From positions 1 through 48,182 of the forward strand of contig CANRDJ010000006.1 in NCBI GenBank assembly GCA_947629355.1: DNA of 48,182 bases, written 5' to 3'. Numbering within the stretch: position 1 is the first letter of the stretch; each line of letters starts with the position of its first letter. Both the position numbers and the translations under genes were made by a program. This document shows, piece after piece, positions 19,005 to 29,600 of this stretch. Source of the DNA: an uncultured Clostridia bacterium. GTDB taxonomy: Bacteria > Bacillota > Clostridia > TANB77 > CAG-508. Under the pieces are notes generated by a model. The model saw only the letters and a program-made list of their open reading frames with translations, made no database searches and had not been told where the DNA came from.

Positions 19005-21569
19005 ATGTACATATTTAATAAAATTACAGTAAACCCACAATTACCTAAAAAAATAGAGAAATTATCTGAAATATCAAATAACTTATGGTGGTCTTGGAAC
19101 ACAGAATTTTTAAAATTATTTAAAAAAATAGATATAGATTTATGGGAAAAAATAGAGAAAAACCCTGTAAAATTTTTAAAACAAGTTGACCAAGAAAAAC
19201 TAGAAAATATAGCTGAGGACTCTGAATTTTTAAGAGAATATAATAAGAATGTAGAGAATTTTGAAGGATATATAAATAGTAATAATACTTGGTTTAATAA
19301 GACTTATCCTGAAAATAAAAACGATTTAATTGCATATTTTTCAGCAGAATATGGATTAGATGAAATACTTCCAATATATTCTGGTGGACTTGGTATTCTT
19401 TCAGGAGATCATTTGAAATCTTCAAGTGATTTAGGACTTCCACTAGTCGCAATAGGGCTATTATATAAAAATGGATATTTCCATCAAAAAATAAATAATG
19501 TTGGTATGCAAGAGACAGAATACCATAATATAGATTTAAATAATCTACCAATAATTCCTGTAAAAAAAGAGACAGGCGAAGATTTAATAATATCTGTTAA
19601 AATGCCTAACTCAAAAGTATATCTAAAAGTTTGGAAAATATCAGTAGGTAGAATTAATTTATATTTATTAGATTCTGATATTGAAGAGAATTCAGAAGAA
19701 TACAGAGGGATAACACTAAGACTTTATGGTGGAGATCAAGAAATGAGAATTAGGCAAGAAATAGTTTTAGGAATTGGCGGTGTTACTGTATTAAAAGAAT
19801 TAGGAATTGCTCCAACTGTTTATCATATGAATGAAGGACATTCATCTTTCTTAGTATTAGAATTAATAAAAAATGTAATGCAAGATAAAAAAGTTTCCTT
19901 CAATATAGCTAGAGATATAGTTACATCAAAAACTGTATTTACAACACACACACCAGTGCCAGCAGGAAACGATATATTCCCAACAACATTAGTTGAAAAA
20001 TATTTTAAAGATTTTTGGAAAAAACTTGGTCTTTCTAAAGAGGAATTTTTAGAGCTAGGAATGAAGCCCAAAGAAGAAAACAAAACTACATTTAATATGG
20101 GAATATTGGCTTTAAAAATAGCAGGAAAGAAAAATGGAGTAAGTAAACTGCATGGAGCAGTTTCAAGAGAATTATTTGGGGATGTATGGCCAGAAATTAC
20201 ACCAAATGAATCTCCAATTACATATGTAACAAATGGAGTGCATACTTGTACATGGCTTGCACCAACTCTAAAAGAGTTATATAACAAATATTTAACACCA
20301 TTTTGGCAAGATAAAATACACTTAAATGAAACATGGGAAAAGATAAATAATATTCCAGATAGAGAATTATGGAATGATCATCAATTAAGAAAACAGAAGT
20401 TATTAAATTTAGTAAAACAAAATGTAACGAATAGATTAAAAAGATATGGAATGCATTATGATGAAATTAAAGAAATTACATCAAAATTGAATCCAAATGC
20501 ATTAACAATAGGATTCGCAAGAAGATTTGCTACATATAAAAGAGCAACATTAATATTTAAGGATTTAGAAAGAATAACACAAATATTAAATGATGAATCA
20601 AAACCAGTGCAGTTAATATTTGCAGGAAAAGCACATCCTAAAGATATAGAAGGTCAAAATTTAATAAAAAGAATACATGAAATATCAATGATGCCACAAT
20701 TTAAAGGAAAAATATTTTTACTTGAAGGATATGACATGGCTATGGCTAGGCACTTAATATCAGGAGTAGATGTATGGCTTAATAATCCAAGAAGACCAAT
20801 GGAAGCATCTGGAACAAGTGGAGAAAAAGCATCTGTAAATGGTGTTGTAAATTTTAGTATTCTAGATGGATGGTGGGCAGAAGGATACAATCAAAAAAAC
20901 GGATGGGCAATTGGAACAAATGCAGAATATTATTCTTATGAAGAACAAGATATTGCAGATAGTGATAGTATATATAGTATATTAGAAAATAAAATTATAC
21001 CAGCATATTACAATAAAAAAGATGAAATTTCTGAAGAATGGATTAGATATATGAAGAATTCTATAATTTCAACAGGTGGAAATTATAGCATGGCAAGAAT
21101 GATTACAGATTATACTAAAAAACTATACATTCCTTTATGTAATTTAACTAATAAATATTTTAATAATTTGGAATTAGTTACTGAATATAATAGAATAAAA
21201 AACGATTTATATTCAAATTGGAATGATATTCAAATTACTCAGAATAATAACCTTGATAACATTTCAATAGATGCTGGAAAAAACATAGAAGTATCTTGCA
21301 ATGTAAAATTACCTAATATAAATGTAGAAAATATTGAAGCACAGGTATACTATGGGAAAATACTTGATAATGGAACAATTGAAAATATAAGTATAATTCC
21401 AATGAATTTAGTAAACAGTAATGATGATGAAAAAGTATATACATATAATGCAAAAATAGAATTAAAAACAGGTGGAAATTATGGTTATACGTTTAGGGTA
21501 ATGCCTAAGCATGAAATGCTATTAGATAGTGCCAACTTAAATTTAATAAAATGGATAACTAATAAATAG
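19005..21569 (+). CDS. glgP: Alpha-glucan (glycogen/starch) phosphorylase
   Basis: NNLWWSWNTE, YFSAEYGLDEILPIYSGGLGILSGDHLKSSSDLGLP, GFARRFATYKRATL, NNPRRPMEASGTSGEKASVNGVVNFSILDGWWAEGYN. Confidence 0.93.
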   Translation: MYIFNKITVNPQLPKKIEKLSEISNNLWWSWNTEFLKLFKKIDIDLWEKIEKNPVKFLKQVDQEKLENIAEDSEFLREYNKNVENFEGYINSNNTWFNKTYPENKNDLIAYFSAEYGLDEILPIYSGGLGILSGDHLKSSSDLGLPLVAIGLLYKNGYFHQKINNVGMQETEYHNIDLNNLPIIPVKKETGEDLIISVKMPNSKVYLKVWKISVGRINLYLLDSDIEENSEEYRGITLRLYGGDQEMRIRQEIVLGIGGVTVLKELGIAPTVYHMNEGHSSFLVLELIKNVMQDKKVSFNIARDIVTSKTVFTTHTPVPAGNDIFPTTLVEKYFKDFWKKLGLSKEEFLELGMKPKEENKTTFNMGILALKIAGKKNGVSKLHGAVSRELFGDVWPEITPNESPITYVTNGVHTCTWLAPTLKELYNKYLTPFWQDKIHLNETWEKINNIPDRELWNDHQLRKQKLLNLVKQNVTNRLKRYGMHYDEIKEITSKLNPNALTIGFARRFATYKRATLIFKDLERITQILNDESKPVQLIFAGKAHPKDIEGQNLIKRIHEISMMPQFKGKIFLLEGYDMAMARHLISGVDVWLNNPRRPMEASGTSGEKASVNGVVNFSILDGWWAEGYNQKNGWAIGTNAEYYSYEEQDIADSDSIYSILENKIIPAYYNKKDEISEEWIRYMKNSIISTGGNYSMARMITDYTKKLYIPLCNLTNKYFNNLELVTEYNRIKNDLYSNWNDIQITQNNNLDNISIDAGKNIEVSCNVKLPNINVENIEAQVYYGKILDNGTIENISIIPMNLVNSNDDEKVYTYNAKIELKTGGNYGYTFRVMPKHEMLLDSANLNLIKWITNK

Positions 21570-21629
21570 CATAAATAAATCTCCTTTTTAATATAATATT
21601 TATATATTTATAGAAAGGAGATTTTTATT

Positions 21630-22232
21630 TTGAAAAAAAGATTTTTTTTGATAATTTTTACTTTAGCACTAGTTATTTTTACAGGAAATATTTTTGCAAC
21701 GAGTGCAGGTCCTAGAAGTAACAATTATAATTTTGATATAGAATATACTGGCGATGTAGTTGCAAAGGAAGCAAAAAATGCTACTGTTATATTGGAAGGA
21801 ACAGATGCTACTCCTTATACAAATGTAAGAATAAAAGTTGAACTTGTTTCTGGACCGGCAACACCTACAATTATTGCTTATGAGAGTAATGGTACAGGAT
21901 ATAATATTCTTGATATTGGATATTGGGGACCAGATGAAGGTTTTGCAGTAGGAAATACTTTTAGAAATGAAACACCGGTTGTTGCTACATATCCAGAAGC
22001 CGGAACATATGTAATTAGATTAAGTTTAATTAATAAACAAAAAGATGATGAAGTGATTACTTCTAAAGAATTTAGTACAACTGTTCTTGAAGCCCCAGCA
22101 ATTGATAATAATGTTGCTAATAATGTGGTTGAAGAAATTCCACAAACAGGAATTAGTATTTGGACATATCTAGTAACGATAGTTATAGTAATTGCCTTAA
22201 TATATGGAGCAAATAAAATTTTAAGGAAATAA
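21630..22232 (+). CDS. Secreted sortase substrate with IPQTG anchor
   Basis: TTG start, signal peptide, C-term EEIPQTGISIWTYLVTIVIVIALIYGANKILRK. Confidence 0.75.
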   Translation: MKKRFFLIIFTLALVIFTGNIFATSAGPRSNNYNFDIEYTGDVVAKEAKNATVILEGTDATPYTNVRIKVELVSGPATPTIIAYESNGTGYNILDIGYWGPDEGFAVGNTFRNETPVVATYPEAGTYVIRLSLINKQKDDEVITSKEFSTTVLEAPAIDNNVANNVVEEIPQTGISIWTYLVTIVIVIALIYGANKILRK

Positions 22233-22316
22233 TTTTTTAATCACCATTTATAATTGATCTTCATATTATATATGAGATTGAGATTGTTTAAGTTCATGTA
22301 TAATTAAAAAGTAAAG

Positions 22317-22970
22317 GTGATTAAATTGAAGAGTAGAATAATAGTGATTGATAATATAAAAATTATATCTATATTGTTAATTACTATTATTTTTATTACT
22401 TTTATAGCAATAAAAATAATTAATAATAATGATATAGAAGAAATACAAAGTAATGATATACAACAGGAAGATTTAAAGATAGAAAATAAATATAATGAAA
22501 TTAATGTTATAAAAACAAATGCCAAAACAAATAATAATGATGAGAATAAAATAGATTTTCCTACAGAAATAGAAGGAACTGAAGTTATAGGAAAAGTAGA
22601 AATACCTAAAATTAATTTAGTTACATATATATTAGCAGAAACTAGTAAAGAAACACTTAATAAATCGGTTACCAAATTGTGTGGACCAAAAGTGAATGGA
22701 TTAGGAAATTTATGTATAACAGGACATAACTACAATAATAAAAATATGTTTAAAGATTTAAAAGAACTAGATATAGGAGATAATATATTTATTACAGATA
22801 CAAAGGGTAATAAAATAGAGTATTTAGTATATGATAAATATAAAGTTTATCCTAAAGAAACTGAATGTTTATCTCAGGAAACAGAAGGTGAAAGAGAAAT
22901 AACATTAATAACTTGTACATCAGGGGCTATAAAAAGATTAATAGTAAAAGCAACAGAATTTTATGATTAG
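22317..22970 (+). CDS. Sortase
   Basis: N-terminal TM; GKVEIPKINLVTYIL, NLCITGHNY, ITLITCTSG (TLxTC catalytic Cys). Confidence 0.85.
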   Translation: MIKLKSRIIVIDNIKIISILLITIIFITFIAIKIINNNDIEEIQSNDIQQEDLKIENKYNEINVIKTNAKTNNNDENKIDFPTEIEGTEVIGKVEIPKINLVTYILAETSKETLNKSVTKLCGPKVNGLGNLCITGHNYNNKNMFKDLKELDIGDNIFITDTKGNKIEYLVYDKYKVYPKETECLSQETEGEREITLITCTSGAIKRLIVKATEFYD

Positions 22971-23043
22971 TATTGCAAAATAAAATATAAACAATATATA
23001 ATATAAAAGTATTTAATATTATAGATTAGGAAAAGGAGTAAAT

Positions 23044-24484
23044 ATGAGAAAAACTAAAATAGTATGTACTTTAGGACCAGCTACAGATGATCCCAAAGTA
23101 CTAAAAGAATTAATGAAAGCAGGTATGAATGTTGGAAGAATTAATTTTTCACATGGGAACTATAAAGATCAAGCGGGAAGAATCAATTTATTTAAATCAG
23201 TAAGAGATGAATTAGGTTTACCTATTCCACTTTTGCTGGATACACAAGGACCTGAGATAAGAATTGGAAAATTTAAAGAGTCAAAAGTATTGCTAAAAGA
23301 AGGAAAGACATTTACTTTGTTAAATGAAGATGAATTAGGCGATGAAACAAAAGTATCTATAACATATAAAGATTTATATAAAGATGTAGAAAAAGGAAAA
23401 ACAATCTTAATAAATGATGGAACAATAGAGATAAAAGTAAAAGAAATAAAAGGTAAAGATATTGTTTGTGAGATTATACAAGGGGGATATCTAACAAACA
23501 GAAAAAGTATAAATGTTCCAGATTTAATTTTAAATTTACCAAGTATAACTGATAAAGATATAGATGATATTAAATATGGTATAGCAGCAGGATTTGATTA
23601 TATTGCAGCATCTTTTGTTAGAAAACCACAAGATGTTTTAGCAATAAAAGAAGTTTTAAAAGAAAATGGTGGAGAAGATATAAAGGTTATATCTAAAATT
23701 GAAAATAGAGAAGGAATAAATAATTTTGACGAAATTCTAAATGTATCAGATGGTATTATGGTAGCAAGAGGAGATTTGGGTGTTGAAATTCCAATGGAGG
23801 AGGTTCCAATATATCAAAAACAATTTATTAAAAAGACATATGCACAAGGAAAGCCAGTAATTACTGCAACACAGATGTTAGAATCAATGATTATAAACTC
23901 AAAACCAACAAGAGCAGAAGTAAGCGATATTGCAAATGCTATATATGATGGAACAAGTAGCATAATGCTTTCTCGGGGAAACTGCAACAGGGAAATATCC
24001 AGTCGAATGCGTAAAAGTAATGGATAGAGTTGCAACAGCAATTGAAAAATCTTTAAAGTATTGGAAAAGATTTAAAAATAGAAATTATGAATTAGAGAAG
24101 TTTGACTATAATTTTAATATGAATTATTCTGTATGTATGTCTGCTGCAAATATTAATGCAAAATCAATAATCGCATATACTGAAACAGGAGATACATCAC
24201 GAACAGTATCTAGTTTTGGACCAGAATGTCCAATATTTGCAATTACAGAAAATGAAAGAACATACAGACAATTAGGTTTGTGTTGGAATATAATACCTAA
24301 ACTATTTCCTCACCAAGATACTATAGATAAACTAGTTTATTTAGGTATAGACACTTTAAAAAAAGAAGGATTTTTAGAAAAAGGTGATATAGTTGTGATA
24401 GCAGGAGGAGCAAAAGCAGTTTCTGATTTGTCAACTGATGAAGCAAGTATAAATAATTCAATGGGAGGAATTGTTAAAATATAA
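23044..24484 (+). CDS. pyk: Pyruvate kinase, requiring a +1 frameshift at CGG 23974-23976
   Basis: [45 protein letters not shown](C)[19 protein letters not shown] restored by skipping C23974, continuing to 24484. Confidence 0.93.
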
Positions 24485-24642
24485 AATAAATATTAATAGT
24501 AGATATAGATAGTTCAACGATGAATTGAGCTATCTTTTTTTATTGAATAGAAAAGTTTGACTTTACCTATTTGATAAATAGGTAACATTTTGGAGATATT
24601 ATCATAAAATGTAGTATATACGAAAAAAAGGAGGAAAATTTA

Positions 24643-25014
24643 ATGTATAGAAATTATATGCAAAGAAGATCTTGCTCTTCATGTAATTGCTCATCTAATA
24701 GTAATTCATGTAATAAAAAAGATGAAGATATTATAGATGATACTTGCGAATGTGTACAAAGCGTAATGGATACTAGTGATTCATGTGAGTGTGGATTTGA
24801 TGAAGAAGATAAATTGTTTCCTAATAATCCTATGTTTGCTCAAAGCTATGTGCCATGGCAAACAATGGATAAAACATTTACTCCATGTGTAGGATTAAAA
24901 ATGGGAACAATATTTCCAGAGTTAGTTAGCCCATATATGCCTGGACAATCGATGGAAGAAATTGAATATATTAGAAATGCAAATAAAATAGGAAAGGGGT
25001 GTAACAAATGTTAG
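24643..25014 (+). CDS. cotJA: Spore coat associated protein CotJA
   Basis: C-term SYVPWQTMDKTFTPCVGLKMGTIFPELVSPYMPGQS; Cys-rich N-term extension. Confidence 0.8.
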   Translation: MYRNYMQRRSCSSCNCSSNSNSCNKKDEDIIDDTCECVQSVMDTSDSCECGFDEEDKLFPNNPMFAQSYVPWQTMDKTFTPCVGLKMGTIFPELVSPYMPGQSMEEIEYIRNANKIGKGCNKC

Positions 25015-25331
25015 ACAATGATAAATGTGAATGTATGGAACGTAAACACAAAAATTCAAACAATGATAATTCATGTCCTAGAGATATGAGAAGACAAGAA
25101 ATGATTGATCAAATAAAAAGTTTAGATTTTGCTATTATCGAACTTGGTCTATATTTGGATACACATCCTGAAGACCAAAGGGCATTATGTATGCATAGAG
25201 AATATTGCAAACAAGTAAAAGATTTAAAAGACAAATATCAAAAAATGTATGGACCACTAACTATATTCTATCCATGCAACAAATGGAGATGGCTTGAAGA
25301 ACCATGGCCATGGGAAAGGGGGAATTATTAA
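25008..25331 (+). CDS. cotJB: Spore coat protein CotJB
   Basis: IKSLDFAIIELGLYLDTHPEDQRALCMHREYCKQVKDLKDKYQKMYGPL. Confidence 0.85.
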   Translation: MLDNDKCECMERKHKNSNNDNSCPRDMRRQEMIDQIKSLDFAIIELGLYLDTHPEDQRALCMHREYCKQVKDLKDKYQKMYGPLTIFYPCNKWRWLEEPWPWERGNY

Positions 25332-25681
25332 TGTGGACCTATAACAAGGTATTAGAATATCCAATAAATATAAAATGTCCAAATCCAAGACTTGCAAAAT
25401 TTATAATATCACAATATGGTGGACCTGATGGAGAACTTGCAGCATCACTTAGATATTTATCACAAAGATTTGGAATGCCAGATCAAAAAGCAAAAGCTAT
25501 ATTAAATGATATAGGAACAGAAGAACTTGCTCACTTAGAAATGGTTGGAACAATAGTTCACCAATTAACAGATGGAGTAGATGCTCAAGAATTAGAAAAG
25601 GCAGGATTAGGAGCATATTATACAGATCATGGGGTGGGTTTGGAATATATCCAAAAAGAATTTAATAATAAATTGAATTAA
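25331..25681 (+). pseudogene. cotJC: 5' part of cotJC, interrupted by a mobile element at core CATGG 25628-25632
   Basis: MWTYNKVLEYPINIKCPNPRLAKFIISQYGGPDGELAASLRYLSQRFGMPD...YYTDHG then non-homologous tail; 3' part resumes at 33893. Confidence 0.9.
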
Positions 25682-25995
25682 AAATTATTTTTAATATAAG
25701 ATTTATAAAATGATTTAAAATTTCTTTTGCCATGAACGACAAAATGTATGTAAACGGTATTTGAATCTTCAGAAACATCATAAACTATTCGATAACTTTT
25801 ATAAATAAGTTCTCTAAAATGCTTGTCCGAAAGTTCGGGAACATATCTACCTAAATAGGGAGCATTTTCTAGTTCATATATAAGAGAATAAATATTTTCT
25901 GAAGTTTCGTTTGCATATTTAATAGAATCACGCGATATATATTCAAAAATAGAATCTATATCTTGATGTGCCTCATTTGACATCAAAACTTGCAT
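25678..25995 (-). CDS. RelE/ParE-family toxin
   Basis: MQVLMSNEAHQDIDSIFEYISRDS...ELSDKHFRELIYKSYRIVYDV...VHGKRNF. Confidence 0.8.
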   Translation of the reverse strand: MQVLMSNEAHQDIDSIFEYISRDSIKYANETSENIYSLIYELENAPYLGRYVPELSDKHFRELIYKSYRIVYDVSEDSNTVYIHFVVHGKRNFKSFYKSYIKNNF

Positions 25996-26182
25996 ATTTA
26001 TTTCTCATCCTTTCTTTAGATTCTTCAATAGTCATTACTCTACCATGTTTAATATCATCTTGACTTTTTTGTAATTTTGAATGTAAATATAAAGTATAAA
26101 TTGCATCATCCCAAGTAGTATCGTCAGGTAAAGTATTTACTGTTGCAAGAATTTCTTGTTTTTCATTAATCATAATTTTCAC
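25973..26182 (-). CDS. Antitoxin partner of the RelE/ParE toxin
   Basis: 69 aa ORF overlapping the toxin start; LPDDTTWDDAIYTLYLHSKL...MTIEESKERMRNKY. Confidence 0.7.
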   Translation of the reverse strand: MKIMINEKQEILATVNTLPDDTTWDDAIYTLYLHSKLQKSQDDIKHGRVMTIEESKERMRNKYASFDVK

Positions 26183-26246
26183 TATCCTTTCTTTTAAAAT
26201 TTCTAATAATAGTATAGCACAAATTAGTTTAAATTACTATCATTTT

Positions 26247-27827
26247 TTAAAAATTCCAATGAATAATGACATCTTGCGTTTTTTTCTTTTTGTCTTTTTC
26301 TCCAATTTCAATATAATCTATAAAGCTATTTACAATATCATAATTAAGCACTTTAAAATCTTTAAAGTGATTGATTATTTTTTCTTTTTGTTCTTTTATA
26401 AATTTACTGCTTAATTCTTTTTCTTTTAGATTAGATAAATCATTTTGTATTTTACTAAGTTCTTTTTGTTTTGCTGATTTATCCGTTAGAAAAGAAGAAT
26501 TTAAATCTTCAAATACATCTTCTGGAACTTTGCCACTTACTTTATTTAAGTAAAGTTCTTTTATTGCTTTGTTTATATCTTCCATTTGTTTAGAAAGTAG
26601 TTCAACCTTATTTTGCAATAATTTAGCCTTATTTAAGTTTTCATTTGAAATAAATAAATCATCTGATATATTATCAAAATTATAAAATGCTAAAATCTTT
26701 TCTCTAATTTTTTCAGTTACTAAAGCTTTTAAATTTTCATACCCAATAGAATGAGGAGTACAAGTCCCGTATAACTTTTTAGAGCCTTTACAAGAAAAAT
26801 AAATATAACCTCTATCATTTTTGCATTTATAAAGCTTTGTACCACAATCCAAACATACAAGTTTGTTAGCAAATAAGTGAACTTCGCCATTTTTACATCT
26901 TCTTGTTTTACTTTTAAAGATTTTTTGAACTTTATAAAATTGTTCTTTGGTAATAATAGGCTCATGAGTATTTTCTACAATAATCCAATCTGATTTAGGC
27001 TGATTTACCATTCTTTTAGATTTGTAGCTTACCTTCTTATTATAGCCTTGTACCAAATTACCAATATAAACCTCATTTTTTAAGATTTTACTAACTGTAG
27101 ATTCACACCAATAGTCTATATTCTTGCCTTGATTTTTAAAGTTAATTCCTTGTGATTGTTTATATTTAGTAGGTGTTAAAATATCTTTATCATTTAGTAT
27201 TTGAGCAATTTTAGTAACACCATTTCCTTGTTCATATAGATTGAAAATTAGTTTAACTATATCAGCAACTTCTGTATCAATAACAAGCTTATTTTTATTT
27301 TCTGGACTTCTTTTATATCCATAACATACAAAAGAGCCAATATGTAAGCCTTGTTTTCTTTTACTATCAAATGTCTTTCTAATATTTTCTGATAAATCTT
27401 CCAAATACCATTCATTAACTAAACCATTTATTTGTCTTGATTTCTTGTTTCCTTTATCTAATGTGTCAACATGATCTACAAGACTAACAAATCTAATATT
27501 CCACTCTATAAATTTATTATGTAAGTATTTTTCAACTATTTCCATATCACGAGTAAATCTACTTTGTGTTTTACAAAGTACAATATCAAATTTATTAGCT
27601 CTCGCATCTTCTAATAATTTTTTAAATTCAGGTCTTTCACTGTCGATTCCAGAATAATCCTCATCACAGTAAATATTATAAATATCCCAACTCCTTTCTA
27701 TTGCATAATTGATTAGCATAGATTTTTGATTTTGGATACTTTCGCTTTCGTCACTTTCGTGAAGTTTATCATCATCTTCACGAGAAAGCCTACAATAAAT
27801 TGCCACTTTCATAAGTTTACCCTCCAA
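26247..27827 (-). CDS. Large serine recombinase/integrase
   Basis: VAIYCRLSREDDDK...ESIQNQKSML, YSGIDSERPEFKKLLEDA, zinc ribbon CLDCGTKLYKC...CKGSKKLYGTC, coiled coil. Confidence 0.93.
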   Translation of the reverse strand: MEGKLMKVAIYCRLSREDDDKLHESDESESIQNQKSMLINYAIERSWDIYNIYCDEDYSGIDSERPEFKKLLEDARANKFDIVLCKTQSRFTRDMEIVEKYLHNKFIEWNIRFVSLVDHVDTLDKGNKKSRQINGLVNEWYLEDLSENIRKTFDSKRKQGLHIGSFVCYGYKRSPENKNKLVIDTEVADIVKLIFNLYEQGNGVTKIAQILNDKDILTPTKYKQSQGINFKNQGKNIDYWCESTVSKILKNEVYIGNLVQGYNKKVSYKSKRMVNQPKSDWIIVENTHEPIITKEQFYKVQKIFKSKTRRCKNGEVHLFANKLVCLDCGTKLYKCKNDRGYIYFSCKGSKKLYGTCTPHSIGYENLKALVTEKIREKILAFYNFDNISDDLFISNENLNKAKLLQNKVELLSKQMEDINKAIKELYLNKVSGKVPEDVFEDLNSSFLTDKSAKQKELSKIQNDLSNLKEKELSSKFIKEQKEKIINHFKDFKVLNYDIVNSFIDYIEIGEKDKKKKTQDVIIHWNF

Positions 27828-28135
27828 TCGGTAAACTACTCATTTTGTACAACCTCATTATACAATAACAAGTAGTTTTAATCAACGCTCCTCGCAAATT
27901 CATTTATAATTAATTTATTGACAATATTATTTATGAATTTTGTAATATCATCTATATTGTCATATTTATTTTTTTCAATAATATTAAAATTTACTTTCTC
28001 ACACATAACAAGTTCCTCCTTTTGCAAAAGTTCCAATACTCCTGCTATACTAATTCATATTCAAAAGGGCTTGTATTTGTGCAAAAAAATAAAGCCCTTT
28101 TTACAATCTTGGCTTTAAAATAAAAATATATCTAA

Positions 28136-28408
28136 TTAACATATGACTCTCCTTTGAGTAGGATTTATAATATTACAAACTCTTTTAGGTACATCACAAG
28201 CATATTTAAATCCTTTTCTTAATACTAAATCACTTGAATTTTTATCATATCTAATTTTAGCTCTATATTCTTTTTCTGGAATGTATCTACAATCTTTTTG
28301 AATCACTTTCGTTACATATGATGGATTAACATTTAATTCTTTTGCAATAACACTTAGCTTTTCATGTAAGTCATAGAATTTTGTAATAATTTCTTGTTTG
28401 TAAGCCAT
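28136..28408 (-). CDS. Small HTH DNA-binding protein
   Basis: EIITKFYDLHEKLSVIAKELNVNPSYVTKVIQKD. Confidence 0.5.
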   Translation of the reverse strand: MAYKQEIITKFYDLHEKLSVIAKELNVNPSYVTKVIQKDCRYIPEKEYRAKIRYDKNSSDLVLRKGFKYACDVPKRVCNIINPTQRRVIC

Positions 28409-28492
28409 ATCAAAACCTCCTTTCTTTGGTGAAAAATCTGCCTACAGATTTTTGACATAGTAATACTACTACACATAAATTTTACTCAATAG

Positions 28493-28524
28493 CTTGACTA
28501 TTTTTAAATTAGTTTGTATAATAT
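28493..28524 (+). promoter_or_regulatory. Sigma-A-type promoter
   Basis: TTGACTATTTTTAAATTAGTTTGTATAAT upstream of 28628. Confidence 0.5.
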
Positions 28525-28627
28525 GTGTAATAGTTATTTTAATTTAACTATTAGCATTATAATGTAATAGCTAAATAATGTCAAGTATTACATTATAAAA
28601 ATTTAAAATTTTTTTGGAGTGTAGAAA

Positions 28628-29506
28628 ATGAATAAAGATTTAGTTACAGAATTTAGTACTGAATGGATTAAATATAGTGAATATACAACTAAAAAAGTAC
28701 CTTTTGGAGATGAATATATTGTTCCAAAAAAGAATTCAAAACCTATTAAATATACAATATCAGAGGTAGCAGATCAAATGATAATGGACTATATAAATAT
28801 AGGTAAAGCATTTGAATTTGAAAAATATAAAGTAAAAGATATGATTATAGAATTTGTTAACAATTATGGATTAATAGGAATCATATCTTATATGCCGTTG
28901 AATTTTAATTATATATCTAGTGAAAAAATATTTTTAAATAGCAATAATGATTTAGGTATGGAAGAAATATGGGACAGAAAAGAATATTTAGAATACTTTT
29001 TCCCGTTTGATTTAAAAGAAAAATTCAAATTTAAAGGAAATGATATTACTACTATAAGAGATGAAGAAACAACAGATGAAGAAGTATTCTGGGGTGGAAG
29101 TCGTGAATTTAGCATTCCTTTTTCAAAATACTATGCCGAAAAAATTGAAGATATAGGAATAATTGCAAATAGAGTTTACAATCAATTTATTGGTGCATAT
29201 ACATTTGACTTTGAAACTCCATATATTGAGAGAAATTTTAAAGGGTTGGACTTTTTTAAAGCAAGAAATATTACTATTAATGCAAAAGCTGGAAATACAC
29301 ACTTTTCATTGCAATGGGTATTTAACTCTCTTGCATCTGCATTAGATACGATTCTTTTAGTAAAAATATGCGATAAAAATCAACCTTTAAGAATTTGTAA
29401 ACATTGTGGTAAGTTGTTTATAGCAGAAAATGTAAGAGCAGAATATGATACACCTCAATGTAGGAATCAAGCAAATGTATATAAGAGTAGAGAAAAAAAC
29501 AAATAA
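28628..29506 (+). CDS. Zinc-ribbon (CxxCG...C) protein, cargo of the mobile element
   Basis: C-term LRICKHCGKLFIAENVRAEYDTPQCRNQANVYKSREKNK. Confidence 0.5.
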   Translation: MNKDLVTEFSTEWIKYSEYTTKKVPFGDEYIVPKKNSKPIKYTISEVADQMIMDYINIGKAFEFEKYKVKDMIIEFVNNYGLIGIISYMPLNFNYISSEKIFLNSNNDLGMEEIWDRKEYLEYFFPFDLKEKFKFKGNDITTIRDEETTDEEVFWGGSREFSIPFSKYYAEKIEDIGIIANRVYNQFIGAYTFDFETPYIERNFKGLDFFKARNITINAKAGNTHFSLQWVFNSLASALDTILLVKICDKNQPLRICKHCGKLFIAENVRAEYDTPQCRNQANVYKSREKNK

Positions 29507-29600
29507 TCTTACAATAATTGTAAATAATAAACCTATTTTATAGACAAAATATTGCAAAATTGCTATAATTGAACCAATAATCAAAGAAAAGGAGTAAAAT

